Source of the DNA: a bacterium
GTDB taxonomy: Bacteria > Bacillota_I > Bacilli_A > RF39 > UBA660
Length of the DNA stretch: 64,000 bases
Direction of reading: 5' to 3'
NCBI GenBank assembly: GCA_004563275.1
Contig: SFSZ01000006.1
Location: 1-64,000, forward strand
Part shown: positions 34,982 to 43,857 of the stretch, piece by piece
How the letters are laid out: each line of letters begins with the position of its first letter
How positions within the stretch are numbered: position 1 is the first letter of the stretch
Notes under the pieces: generated by a model
Seen by the model: only the letters and a program-made list of their open reading frames with translations
Database searches by the model: none
Told to the model about the DNA's origin: nothing
Position numbers and translations under genes: made by a program

Positions 34982-36061
34982 ATGAAAGATCACAACAAAA
35001 ACATAATTATAACAATTGTATTTTCACTATTTATTTTTAGTTTATTTATAATAAATATTGTTAAAAAAGATACGTTAATATCAAAATCAGAGCGAAGAAA
35101 ACTTGCACAATTTCCTGAATTTTCCTCTAAATCTATATTTGATGGAACTTTTTTTCATAAATTTGATAATTATGCAACTGATCAATTCTTTCAAAGAGAT
35201 AAATTTAGACTCTTAAAAGTTAATATTGAATTAAAAACTAAGCATAATTATAATGACTTATATGTTTATAATGATTATATAATTAAACAGACATATCCAT
35301 TATCAGAAACTTCAATTTCGCGTTTAACCAAAAAGATAAATTATCTTAAAGAAAATTATTTAAAAAATAATGAAATCTATTTTAGCATAATTCCTGACAA
35401 AAACTATTATGTTTCTAATGGAAACTTAAAATTAGACTATAGTAAAATGGAAGAAATGCTTAAAACAAATTTATCCTATGCTAACTATATAGATATCTTT
35501 AATACATTATCAATCGAAAATTACTATAAAACTGATACGCATTGGAAACAAGAGACTCTAATAGATGTAGCAAATAAATTTGCTCATGAGATGAATTTTA
35601 ACATATCAAATTCTTATCAAAAGGAAATAATAACTAAATTTCTTGGTGTTTATGCAGATCAATTGCCAATCAAAAATAATTATGAAGATATAAATATTTT
35701 AATTAATGATTCAATAAATAATAGTAAAGTATACAATTATGAAACTAAAAAAACAACTCAAGTATATGATTTAACCAAAATAAATTCGATAGATAAATAT
35801 GACATTTATTTATCTGGAGCAACACCACTTATTACTATTACTAATGAATTAAGCGATAATACTAAAGAATTAATAGTATTTAGAGATTCTTATGGAAGTA
35901 GTCTAATCCCATTATTTATTTCCGGATATAAAAAGATAACTATGATTGATACTAGATATATTTCTCCAAAAATATTAAATAGATATATAGAATTTAATAA
36001 TCAAGATGTTTTATTTCTTTATAGTGCTTTACTAATTAATGATAGTTCTTCATTAAAGTAA
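34982..36061 (+). CDS. DHHW/AlgX-like extracellular acyl-transfer protein
   Basis: A single N-terminal helix (about 8-26) anchors an SGNH-like domain. The family motif is visible as YYKTDTHWKQETLID near residue 182, and IVFRDSYGSSLIPLF near 300 gives the Ser block, while RKLAQFPEFSSKSIFDGTF near 38 is the usual start. Proteins of this type accept acyl groups from an MBOAT partner and add them to a surface polymer. 359 residues. AGGAGA precedes the ATG, nine bases after the MBOAT stop. Which polymer is modified is not known. Confidence 0.8.
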   Translation: MKDHNKNIIITIVFSLFIFSLFIINIVKKDTLISKSERRKLAQFPEFSSKSIFDGTFFHKFDNYATDQFFQRDKFRLLKVNIELKTKHNYNDLYVYNDYIIKQTYPLSETSISRLTKKINYLKENYLKNNEIYFSIIPDKNYYVSNGNLKLDYSKMEEMLKTNLSYANYIDIFNTLSIENYYKTDTHWKQETLIDVANKFAHEMNFNISNSYQKEIITKFLGVYADQLPIKNNYEDINILINDSINNSKVYNYETKKTTQVYDLTKINSIDKYDIYLSGATPLITITNELSDNTKELIVFRDSYGSSLIPLFISGYKKITMIDTRYISPKILNRYIEFNNQDVLFLYSALLINDSSSLK

Positions 36062-36081
36062 ATAACAAATTATAATAAATA

Positions 36082-36110
36082 TTGTTTTAGAAAAAAAATT
36101 ATGGTATCAT
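36082..36110 (+). promoter_or_regulatory. Promoter of the SipW/TasA-like surface operon
   Basis: TTGTTT (36082-36087), a 17-base spacer and TATCAT (36105-36110) with an extended TGG. It stands 16 bases before ATG 36126, with GTGAT in the short leader, and would drive the genes to about 44.5 kb. Confidence 0.6.
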
Positions 36111-36125
36111 TAACATGGTGATAGT

Positions 36126-36668
36126 ATGAAGAGTATAATAAAATTTATAAAAGGTGTTTTAATTTCTTGTTGGGTCGTTTTAGCAATCTTTACAACAATC
36201 TGCCTAATAAGTTATAACGATTACAAAGTAAGCGTTTTTGGAGATTATTCTTTATTTATTATTGATAATAAAGAATTAGAACCAACCTTTAAAAAATATG
36301 ATGTAGTTATTGTTAAAAAAGAATTATCTAAAAGATATCAAAAAGATGATCATGTTTTCTTTTATTTAGGTAATACTGAAACTCAAAGTTATATTAATTT
36401 AGGTCAAATATCTCAAATAGATCGCAATGGAACTACTGAAGATGTCTATTATTTTGGTAATTCTAAAGTTAATTATAGTAACATTATAGGTTCTGCTAAT
36501 GGTGCCATAGTTTGGCATAAAGTAGGTTTAGCACTAAGCATTTTAGAATCACGTTGGGGCTTTATGTTCTTAATTATTTTACCTACATTATTTGCAATCG
36601 TATATGAAATTTATTACATAACTCTAGAAGTAAAAAAAGAAACTAGAAAAGAAACTTCAGAAGAGTAG
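36126..36668 (+). CDS. SipW-like S26 peptidase homologue lacking catalytic residues
   Basis: Overall plan is that of a SipW-type signal peptidase: an N-terminal membrane helix, the strand with LEPTFKKYDVVIVKK, and a C-terminal hydrophobic helix (WGFMFLIILPTLFAIVYE). But the catalytic block, SMEPT in active relatives, reads ELEPT here, with Glu50 in place of Ser. The His block (THRI or THKI in the two neighbours) reads YINLGQI, so the His is missing too. It is therefore a likely pseudoenzyme, perhaps a chaperone or receptor for substrates. The next gene, a TasA-like protein, starts five bases later. Confidence 0.7.
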   Translation: MKSIIKFIKGVLISCWVVLAIFTTICLISYNDYKVSVFGDYSLFIIDNKELEPTFKKYDVVIVKKELSKRYQKDDHVFFYLGNTETQSYINLGQISQIDRNGTTEDVYYFGNSKVNYSNIIGSANGAIVWHKVGLALSILESRWGFMFLIILPTLFAIVYEIYYITLEVKKETRKETSEE

Positions 36669-36673
36669 TCATT

Positions 36674-37279
36674 ATGAAAACAAAATTAAAACTATGGTTA
36701 TTAGTAATTTTGTTTTTTATATTATCTATTTATTTAATATCCGATAGTTATGCTTTATTTGAAACAAATTCAAGTGGTGAAGCAAACTCTGAGATAGGTA
36801 AATGGGTAATTAAAATAAGTGATATTTTAATTTCAGATAATCAAAAAGAAGAATTCTCTGTTGATAATTTTGTTTATGAAGAAAATGAAAATATTGCTGA
36901 TGGTTATATAGCTCCTGGCCGTAATGGTTACTTTGATATCATCTTAGATCCCACTGGAACTGAAGTAGCAGTAAGATATGATTTAAGCTTTGATACTGAG
37001 CAATCATATGGAGATAACATAAAGTATAGTGTAACCTTATTAGATGGAACAGAGACTATTAAAACAGCTCCAAATACCTATTCAGGGACTATATCATTAA
37101 ATCAAATAAACCAAAATACTAAAATAACATTAAGAATAAATTTAACATGGGATAATGATGTTAATTACAACTCAAACGATACTAAACTAGGAACCACTGA
37201 AGATAATAAAATCAGAATACCCGTTGGAGTATCAGTAACCCAATATCTAGGAGAAACAATTACCCCATATACAGAATAA
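36674..37279 (+). CDS. TasA/camelysin-like secreted protein
   Basis: N-terminal signal helix followed by SDSYALFETNSSGEANSEI, the mark of SipW-processed proteins. The mature domain is beta-rich with YIAPGRNGYFDIILDPTGTEVAVRYDLS, a block shared with the minus-strand protein at 44511-45089 (VIAPTATGYFDITLDGSTTDVSFSYDIS). 201 residues, no anchor motif. TasA relatives polymerise into extracellular fibres; this is probably a fibre or matrix subunit. It starts five bases after the dead peptidase and ends 18 bases before an active one. Confidence 0.75.
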   Translation: MKTKLKLWLLVILFFILSIYLISDSYALFETNSSGEANSEIGKWVIKISDILISDNQKEEFSVDNFVYEENENIADGYIAPGRNGYFDIILDPTGTEVAVRYDLSFDTEQSYGDNIKYSVTLLDGTETIKTAPNTYSGTISLNQINQNTKITLRINLTWDNDVNYNSNDTKLGTTEDNKIRIPVGVSVTQYLGETITPYTE

Positions 37280-37297
37280 AGAGGGAAGGAATAAGAT

Positions 37298-38032
37298 GTG
37301 CCAAAGATTTTAAAGAAAATTTTTAAGACTATAATCGACATCTTAATATTTATCATTTTTTTAATATTAATTGTAATAATATTTGCAAAATTAAAAATGT
37401 TAAATGATAATAATAACTATTTTGAATTATTTGGCTACTCTATATTCAATGTAGCCACCGGTTCTATGGAACCAACCATAAGTCAAAATGATGTCATATT
37501 AGTAAAAAAACAAGATAACTATAAATTAAATGACATAATAACTTTTAAAAAAGATAAAGATTTTATAACTCATCGTATTATTAAAATTAATGATACTTAT
37601 ATAACCACTAAAGGTGATGCTAATAACGCTATTGATGTTGCTATTACCCAAGATGTTATTATTGGTAAAGTTATTAAAATTTATGAAAAGGCCGGCATTT
37701 GGCAAAAAATTCTAACTACACCTCAAGTAGTAGTAATGATCTTTGTTACCTTAATATTATTTGATTTAGCGTTCTCATATAAAGGTTTTAAAAATAAACA
37801 ATTAGTTAAACAAGTTGATCAAGTAGACTTAGAACAAGTTGCTAAAAAGTCTCCTGATTTCAAATTTAATAAAGAAGAAATCAAAGCCCTTTATAATAAA
37901 ATGGACTTAATCAAAAAGAATAAAGATATTGATTTAAATAACAAAGAAAAAGAATTATTAGAATACACAATCAGATTAGATTTAAGTGAATTACAAAAAG
38001 AAATAAATGACAAATTAAATAAGGAGGAGTAA
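37298..38032 (+). CDS. Signal peptidase I, SipW type (active-site Ser/His present)
   Basis: A type I signal peptidase of the SipW/ER group, cutting secreted proteins at the outer face of the membrane. VATGSMEPTISQNDVILV holds Ser56 and THRIIKI holds His92, followed by TTKGDANNAID near 103; the His instead of Lys is typical of SipW. Two membrane helices flank the domain (about 12-31 and 138-156), and about 80 charged residues follow inside the cell. The start is GTG 37298 after GGGAAGGAA, because an ATG two bases before it is out of frame. The next gene starts one base after its stop. Confidence 0.85.
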   Translation: MPKILKKIFKTIIDILIFIIFLILIVIIFAKLKMLNDNNNYFELFGYSIFNVATGSMEPTISQNDVILVKKQDNYKLNDIITFKKDKDFITHRIIKINDTYITTKGDANNAIDVAITQDVIIGKVIKIYEKAGIWQKILTTPQVVVMIFVTLILFDLAFSYKGFKNKQLVKQVDQVDLEQVAKKSPDFKFNKEEIKALYNKMDLIKKNKDIDLNNKEKELLEYTIRLDLSELQKEINDKLNKEE

Positions 38033-38632
38033 ATGAAAACAAAAAAATTCTTTACAATTTTTGATAAAGATAAATTTGTTTTTGCCTCTAAAATAATTGT
38101 ATTATTTCTTTTTTTAGTTGCTATCTTTAATTTATTAGATGTCGCATACTCTAAATACGAATCAAAAGCTAACATGTATGCTGATGCTAATATTGCCTTT
38201 TTTATAGTAGATACTGGCACCTATGAAAATAGTATATCCATCAAAGGATTAACTCCTTCAATAGAACCATTTATCTATACCATAAATGTTTATAACCATA
38301 AAAACAATAAAAGAGCAAACGTTAACATGCAATATAAAATTAAATTTGAAACAACTACTAATTTACCCTTAACATATCAAATAATTAGAAATGAAAAATA
38401 TTCAGCTGATGCTGTTAATATAATTTCAAGTAACACCTTAAGGCAAGATGCTGATGTCTATTATAATGTTTTTGATATTAATAATACTTATAATTTTTCT
38501 CATACCAAAGATGAAATGGATCAATATACTATCGTTGTAAACTTCCCGGAACAATATAAAAATAACCCTGATGATTACCAAGGAAAGATTGAACTTATTT
38601 CCGTTATTATCGATGCTGAGCAGGTTGTTTAA
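38033..38632 (+). CDS. Secreted SipW-substrate-like protein
   Basis: A hydrophobic signal helix (about 17-38) ends NLLDVAYSKYESKANMYADANIAFF, similar to the SKY/KY segment after the cleavage site in TasA-like proteins. The remaining 150 residues are beta-rich and end without an anchor. Family cannot be named beyond this. GGAGGA overlaps the end of the peptidase gene and the two are one base apart. It is probably a substrate of that peptidase and a surface subunit. Confidence 0.65.
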   Translation: MKTKKFFTIFDKDKFVFASKIIVLFLFLVAIFNLLDVAYSKYESKANMYADANIAFFIVDTGTYENSISIKGLTPSIEPFIYTINVYNHKNNKRANVNMQYKIKFETTTNLPLTYQIIRNEKYSADAVNIISSNTLRQDADVYYNVFDINNTYNFSHTKDEMDQYTIVVNFPEQYKNNPDDYQGKIELISVIIDAEQVV

Positions 38633-38644
38633 TAAATTTAATTG

Positions 38645-38653
38645 TGTTATAAT
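38645..38653 (+). promoter_or_regulatory. Internal extended -10 promoter
   Basis: TGT-TATAAT (TATAAT at 38648-38653) 24 bases before ATG 38677, giving a second start of transcription inside the surface operon. Confidence 0.55.
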
Positions 38654-38676
38654 TTCATAAGATAGGAGTTGTGCTT

Positions 38677-39582
38677 ATGACAAAGAAAAAAGTAATTATA
38701 ATTCTTCTTATAATTGCCTTAGCTTTGCCCCTAGACATAACTTTTTCTAAATATGCTTATACATTTATAAGTAATTATTTAATGGAAGCTAATAACTTCT
38801 TCTTTAATAGTGATAAACTAAGTCAGAAGGGTATAACTTATAATATAAATAACTGGAGTGGAGTAAGCCCTTTTACTATCCAGTTTGAACTTAATAACCA
38901 TAAAAATAATATCTTAACCAGTGCCGCTGACATTACTTATGATATTGAAGTAACATGTTCAGAAGATATTACTTGTGCTTTAAATAGTACTTCTGGAGTA
39001 ATCTACGTTAAAGAACTAACCGATAATTTTGTTTTATCAGTAACCCCTCAAAGAACCTTTGATACTAATGAAAAAGTAACTGTTGACGTAGTTGCTACAT
39101 CAAGTAGTCCTTACGTTAAAACATTAAGTGCTAAATTCATTGCTACCGTTGGTAAAAAAGGTATCTCTTACGAAATAAATGATGAAGCTTATCAACCATA
39201 TTTAAACTTTACAATTACTAACGCCTTAGATCAATATAAAGTATTAGAAGCTTTTGATAATTACTCAGTAGGAAACATTATTTCATCTGAAACTTATCTA
39301 GCCTTAAGTGATACCAATAAAGCTAAATGTGCATCTGCCATTGTAACTTTATCATTTGATCCTAATAAAATAATTTTAGATACCACAACAAATATTTTAA
39401 AAACTGCAACAACTACCACAACCAATGTTGGTGGAGTAGACTATATAAGCTCTATAACCTTTAAAGTAGAAGCCGTAAGTAGTAATATCATTCGTTTTTA
39501 TAAAAAAGATAAAACTCTAGATCATACTTATCCATTCGGAACCGATCAAGAACCAATTATCACATTTAACGCTGAAACATAG
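38677..39582 (+). CDS. Secreted SipW-substrate-like protein with cohesin-like C-terminal half
   Basis: Signal segment with DITFSKYAYTFISNY, again the SKY type. The mature protein is beta-rich. Its second half (NEAYQPYLNFTITN...KCASAIVTLSFDPNKIILDTT...FKVEAVSSNIIRFYKKD) has the rhythm of a bacterial cohesin or dockerin-associated beta sandwich, but I cannot fix the family. ATG 38677 has AGGAG eight bases before it; a GTG six bases earlier is too close. 301 residues, no sorting motif. Confidence 0.65.
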   Translation: MTKKKVIIILLIIALALPLDITFSKYAYTFISNYLMEANNFFFNSDKLSQKGITYNINNWSGVSPFTIQFELNNHKNNILTSAADITYDIEVTCSEDITCALNSTSGVIYVKELTDNFVLSVTPQRTFDTNEKVTVDVVATSSSPYVKTLSAKFIATVGKKGISYEINDEAYQPYLNFTITNALDQYKVLEAFDNYSVGNIISSETYLALSDTNKAKCASAIVTLSFDPNKIILDTTTNILKTATTTTTNVGGVDYISSITFKVEAVSSNIIRFYKKDKTLDHTYPFGTDQEPIITFNAET

Positions 39583-39591
39583 GAGGTAAAC

Positions 39592-40074
39592 ATGGAAAAT
39601 ATTATTGAAAAATATATTAAATACGTTGAAAACTTTCTTTTAAATTATTATCGTCTTTTATTAAATACTTCCTATGAAAGAAAAATGGTAGATCCCTTCA
39701 TAAATAAATATATTGATGTAAGATACTATAATAATTCAATCTATGAGAAAGAACAAAACTTTATCGAAAGAATCAATAAAGAATTAAAACTAGTTGCTAA
39801 AGAATTAATCGTTCAAAACCAAGAAAAAACCGAAAAAATAAAAAACATCTTTGCATTATTTGGTTATATCTTATATATCGATGATTGTCTTCCTTATACA
39901 AATCTAAAAACTCTTTTAAAAACCCTTTTTGAAGATGAAAATATTAAACTAACATATGACCTAGAAACCAAAGAAAAATTTACTGAACTAGTAAAAAACT
40001 TTATTAATCAAAAGAAAGAATTCTTAAAACTATTTAATAGTAAAGAGATTAAAAAGAAATTTATTTTTAACTGA
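39592..40074 (+). CDS. Hypothetical protein, 5' part of a likely frameshifted gene
   Basis: Starts at ATG 39592 behind TAGGAGGTAAAC. The 160-residue product is helical, with no signal or membrane segment and no known motif. It ends abruptly (EIKKKFIFN) at 40074, while another frame, shifted by one base, is open from 40028 to 40552 with no start codon over its first 95 codons. One extra base in the poly-A or poly-T runs at 40050-40068 would explain this; removing it would give a protein of about 315 residues. See the next entry. Confidence 0.55.
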   Translation: MENIIEKYIKYVENFLLNYYRLLLNTSYERKMVDPFINKYIDVRYYNNSIYEKEQNFIERINKELKLVAKELIVQNQEKTEKIKNIFALFGYILYIDDCLPYTNLKTLLKTLFEDENIKLTYDLETKEKFTELVKNFINQKKEFLKLFNSKEIKKKFIFN

Positions 40075-40552
40075 ACTAGAACAAAATTGTAATATTAATC
40101 CTTTATACAGTGAATATGCCATTAATAAAGCTTTTACAACCGGAATAGTTCTTGAAAATAAATTCTATCTAACATGTCTTTTATTATCAGGAGAAGTCTT
40201 AAAAAATACTATAAATTTAGATTACAATAAAAACTATGTCGTAGACTTTCCCATAACTTTATTTACAAAATCTAAAAAAATAAATCGATATTTAAAAGTC
40301 CTTGAAAATAATATGGTATTAAATAAAATAAATTTAAGATTCTATTATAAAGACTACTTAAAAAATAAAGAATCAATAAATAAAATAATTAATATGGGAT
40401 ATAGTGTATCTATTGTCTTAGATGAAACCTTTATTGATGATTATGATTCATTAATTTTATTTTCTTATATTTTCATCTACGAAAAATATGATTATTATGA
40501 TATTATTATAGATAGTAAAGATACAATTAACACAACAATTGTTACATTATAG
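40028..40552 (+). pseudogene. 3' part of the frameshifted gene begun at 39592
   Basis: An open frame shifted +1 against the gene before it, running to 40552. The only ATG is at 40313 (79 codons, no convincing ribosome site). The translated part before that (TELEQNCNINPLYSEYAINK and on) looks like real protein with normal codon use. Join with the upstream part probably lies between 40049 and 40070. The end is nine bases from the AAA+ ATPase start, so it was an operon member. Assembly error, true mutation and programmed frameshift are all possible. Confidence 0.55.
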
Positions 40553-40561
40553 AGGTGAAGT

Positions 40562-42088
40562 ATGGATACATTTTTTAAATTCTTTTATGAATTTTTATCT
40601 CAATTCTTTTCAGGATTCGTTGAAATCTTTAAAGGCATCTGGTATGGAATTAAAGCCATGTTTAACATTCCTGAATACTTAAAAATAATTAATACCTATA
40701 AAGCTGACTTTACTATTACTGAATGGATCTTATTTGGCGTAGGAACTTTAATAGTAGTAGCTTTAATTGGTTTAGTAATATTCTTAATAGTCTTCTTAAT
40801 TAGAAAATATTTAAGATTTAGAAAAACCATCGTTGAACAAGAATCAATGCTTGAAGAAATATCAACTTTAAATAACAAAGTTGCATCATTAGTTACTGAA
40901 AGAGAAGACATCCTTGCTATGAAAGTATCTCAATTAGGACTTAAACCTGGTGAATCAGACACTGTTGAAGTAACTGAAGGTGATAAAGATTCAGTTGATC
41001 AAAATACGTCTATTAGATTCTCAAAACTAAATGATGTAGATATAAAATTTGCTAATTATAAAGTTCAAAATTATGGTAATACCTTTACTTTACCAGAATT
41101 AGTTGAATTATTTAGAAACTTTGCTGCCAGCCAGTTACATTTATATTACACATCAGAAATGATTAGATTATTTATCTCCGCTTTAGCAAGTACTAAATTA
41201 GTTATCTTACAAGGTATTTCTGGTACAGGTAAAACATCACTTGCTTATGCTTGGGGAAAATTTTTAAAACACGATTCATGCGTTGCTTCAGTTCAACCAT
41301 CTTGGCGTGATCGAAGCGAACTTTTCGGTTATTTCAATGAATTTACCAAAAAATTTAATGAAACCGATATTTTAAAAGAATTATATGAGGCTGGATATAC
41401 TGATGATATATATACAGTAATCCTAGATGAAATGAACATCTCTCGTGTCGAATATTACTTTGCCGAGATGCTATCAATTCTAGAAATGCCTAACAAAGAT
41501 GAATGGATTGTTGAAGTAGTTTCATCATCATGGAAGAGTGACCCTAAATATTTAATTGGTGGTAAATTGCATATTCCTGCTAATGTTTGGTATATCGGAA
41601 CAATCAATAACGATGACTCAACATTCATGGTAACTGATAAGGTATACGACCGTGCTATGCCACTTGATATCAATGATAAAGGACAAGTCTTCGAACCAGA
41701 AGATACCCAAGCTCAAGATATTAATTATTCTTATCTAGATGCCCAATTTCAAAATGCCATTGCTAATAATGCAATGACTGAAGAAGTTTTAAAGAAAATT
41801 GATGCTATGGACGATTATGTTATTAAACATTTCCGTATTGCTTTCGGTAATCGTATCGTAGCTCACATGAAAAAATTTGTTCCTGTTTATGTTGCTTGTG
41901 GTGGCGATGAAGTATCTGGGGTTGATTACTTCATAGCACGTAAAATCTTAAGAAAATTTGAACAGTTAAATATTTCATATATCAGAGATGAAATAGATGG
42001 CTTTGTCGATTTCTTAAATAAAACCTTTGGTAATAACAAAATGAAAGAATGTATTGAATACGTACAAAGATTAAAGAAAATGGCTTAA
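40562..42088 (+). CDS. Membrane-anchored McrB-type AAA+ ATPase
   Basis: Residues about 55-82 form a hydrophobic helix (ILFGVGTLIVVALIGLVIFL) and a charged stretch follows. The AAA+ part is McrB-like: Walker A GISGTGKTS at about 217-225, SWRDRSELFGYF near 250, Walker B VILDEMNISRVEYYFAEML near 287, and the sensor block GTINNDDSTFMVTDKVYDRA near 347. In McrBC this family is a GTPase; here the nucleotide is unknown. It lacks any DNA-recognition domain at the N-terminus and is tethered to the membrane. AGAGGTGAA precedes the ATG, and the DUF2357-like gene follows after 27 bases. Confidence 0.8.
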   Translation: MDTFFKFFYEFLSQFFSGFVEIFKGIWYGIKAMFNIPEYLKIINTYKADFTITEWILFGVGTLIVVALIGLVIFLIVFLIRKYLRFRKTIVEQESMLEEISTLNNKVASLVTEREDILAMKVSQLGLKPGESDTVEVTEGDKDSVDQNTSIRFSKLNDVDIKFANYKVQNYGNTFTLPELVELFRNFAASQLHLYYTSEMIRLFISALASTKLVILQGISGTGKTSLAYAWGKFLKHDSCVASVQPSWRDRSELFGYFNEFTKKFNETDILKELYEAGYTDDIYTVILDEMNISRVEYYFAEMLSILEMPNKDEWIVEVVSSSWKSDPKYLIGGKLHIPANVWYIGTINNDDSTFMVTDKVYDRAMPLDINDKGQVFEPEDTQAQDINYSYLDAQFQNAIANNAMTEEVLKKIDAMDDYVIKHFRIAFGNRIVAHMKKFVPVYVACGGDEVSGVDYFIARKILRKFEQLNISYIRDEIDGFVDFLNKTFGNNKMKECIEYVQRLKKMA

Positions 42089-42115
42089 TAACAAAAAGAA
42101 TAGAAAGGTGATAAT

Positions 42116-43249
42116 ATGGATAACGATTTAAATGTTTTAACATTATATAACGAAAAGAATATGCCTCGTATTAAAGCATTTAATAGTGCAGTTAAATCCG
42201 AATATGAAGTTCAAACTAACTATGAACAAGTCGATGTTAACTTCGAATGGTTAGAAATCATGGAAGATACTGTTAGATACTTAGATAATATCTTAAGAAA
42301 TCCTAATCGTTTTATCGTTAACGAAGAAGAAGTAGTTAAAGTTGAACAAGCAAGAAGAATAACTGTTGAAAGTATCAAACACCTTTCTAAACATACTAAC
42401 TTTATCCAAGAAATAGATCCTGTAACAGATGATGTTAAGCCTTCAAAAATCTTAAACATTAATAAAGATGAAAGTTATAATACCTATGAAAATAGAGTAA
42501 TTTATACTTTAATTCAAAATATGCGTATATTTATTGATATGCGTAAAAGAAAATTAGTTACTCAGTCATACTCTAAAAATCATAAAAAAGGTGAGTATCA
42601 TGGAGTAGCCAGAGTTGGTTCTGAAAATGTAAATATTGATATTTCCATGAATAGTAAAGCTGACTCTAAGAAAACATATGGCGCTAAAGGCGATTTATCT
42701 ATTGAAGAAAGAATTGCTAAATTAGAACTTAGAATAACCGATTTAACTAATACTTCAGTATATAAATCATTAGCTAAAGCCCATGTTGCAAAAGTAATTC
42801 CTCCGATTAAGAAAACTAACTTAATCTTAAAAAATGTTAATTTCCAATACGCAATGAGATTATGGGATTACTTAGCAAGATATCGTGATGACGGTAATAA
42901 AAGTACTAAAAATAATCTTGTTTATAAAGAAGATAAACACGTTCAAAAAATGTTTGATGATGTCTTTTTACTTAATTATTTAGTATTAAATAGTTTAGGT
43001 GGTAATGACGATAAAACCTTTAAAAAAGAACAAAATAGAGAAGCTATTGAAACCCTAACTAATAATATGATAACTAAAATAGTGGAAATTAATTCAGATT
43101 TACCAGTTGAAGAAATTGAAAAAATTATTGGTGATAAAATAGCGGTCATTAAAAGTAAAAAAGAAGCATCTATTGCTGAAGTAAGTAATAAACTAAACAG
43201 TAAGATGCAAAGCTTAATAAGTAAAATAATAACATTTGATTTTAGGTGA
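42116..43249 (+). CDS. DUF2357/McrC-like partner protein
   Basis: A 377-residue cytoplasmic protein following the McrB-type gene. The block ESYNTYENRVIYTLIQNMRIFI near 115-140 resembles the ENR-F segment of DUF2357 proteins, which pair with McrB-like ATPases. I see no clear PD-(D/E)xK nuclease residues, so nuclease activity is doubtful. The middle is a helical region with SIEERIAKLELRITDL. AAAGGTGAT precedes the ATG, and it ends in TGA. The pair could be a remodelling machine for secretion rather than a restriction system. Family match is from memory. Confidence 0.6.
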   Translation: MDNDLNVLTLYNEKNMPRIKAFNSAVKSEYEVQTNYEQVDVNFEWLEIMEDTVRYLDNILRNPNRFIVNEEEVVKVEQARRITVESIKHLSKHTNFIQEIDPVTDDVKPSKILNINKDESYNTYENRVIYTLIQNMRIFIDMRKRKLVTQSYSKNHKKGEYHGVARVGSENVNIDISMNSKADSKKTYGAKGDLSIEERIAKLELRITDLTNTSVYKSLAKAHVAKVIPPIKKTNLILKNVNFQYAMRLWDYLARYRDDGNKSTKNNLVYKEDKHVQKMFDDVFLLNYLVLNSLGGNDDKTFKKEQNREAIETLTNNMITKIVEINSDLPVEEIEKIIGDKIAVIKSKKEASIAEVSNKLNSKMQSLISKIITFDFR

Positions 43250-43254
43250 TAAAT

Positions 43255-43857
43255 ATGTTTAAAAAGATAAAAAAAATAAAACAAAAAGTAGAAAATAATA
43301 AACCATTAATGATTACATATAAAATCTTTAAATGGATTTTCGGAATATTCTTATGTCTAATATTATTTGTAATATTAGTTCAAAAATTCTCTAACAATAA
43401 CTTATCTATTGGTGGAGTTAGAATCTTCAGTGTAGCAACAGGCTCAATGAAACCAGAATATCAAATTGGTGATATTATCGTAACTAAAAAAGTTCCTGCT
43501 GAAGAATTAAAAGTAGGAGATAACGTTACTTATCTGGGAGAGAAACTAGATATGGCCGGTTTAATTGTAACCCACAAAATTATGAATGTAAGACAAGCAG
43601 ATGGTAAATATTACTTTATAACCAAAGGTACAGCAAATGAAATTGCCGACCCAGAAATTAATTATTCACAAATATATGGTAAAGTTACTTATCATACCGT
43701 AGTTCTAAGTTTTATTGGAAGAGTAATGACAAATATCATTGCTTACTATGCAATGTTCACAGTAGTAGGCGTCCTTGCCTCATATCAAATTGTTAAAATA
43801 ATATTTGAAAAAGAAGAGGACGAACTTGAGGAACAAAAGGATGGCAAAAAAGAGTAA
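43255..43857 (+). CDS. Signal peptidase I, SipW type (third S26 homologue)
   Basis: Active-site blocks are complete: SVATGSMKPEYQIGDIIV with Ser65, VTHKIMNV with His107, and FITKGTANEIADPE. Helices near 24-42 and 158-180 flank the domain. It is a SipW-type peptidase for TasA-like proteins. ATG 43255 is chosen with AGGTGA six bases upstream; the in-frame GTG at 43246 would overlap the preceding stop. It ends within the start of the next gene, which encodes a candidate substrate. Confidence 0.83.
   Translation: MFKKIKKIKQKVENNKPLMITYKIFKWIFGIFLCLILFVILVQKFSNNNLSIGGVRIFSVATGSMKPEYQIGDIIVTKKVPAEELKVGDNVTYLGEKLDMAGLIVTHKIMNVRQADGKYYFITKGTANEIADPEINYSQIYGKVTYHTVVLSFIGRVMTNIIAYYAMFTVVGVLASYQIVKIIFEKEEDELEEQKDGKKE

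Noticed and set aside
40562..43249. Type IV restriction system McrBC
   Set aside because: No DNA-recognition domain, a membrane helix on the ATPase, no clear nuclease motif in the partner, and surface-protein neighbours; recorded instead as an unusual pair.
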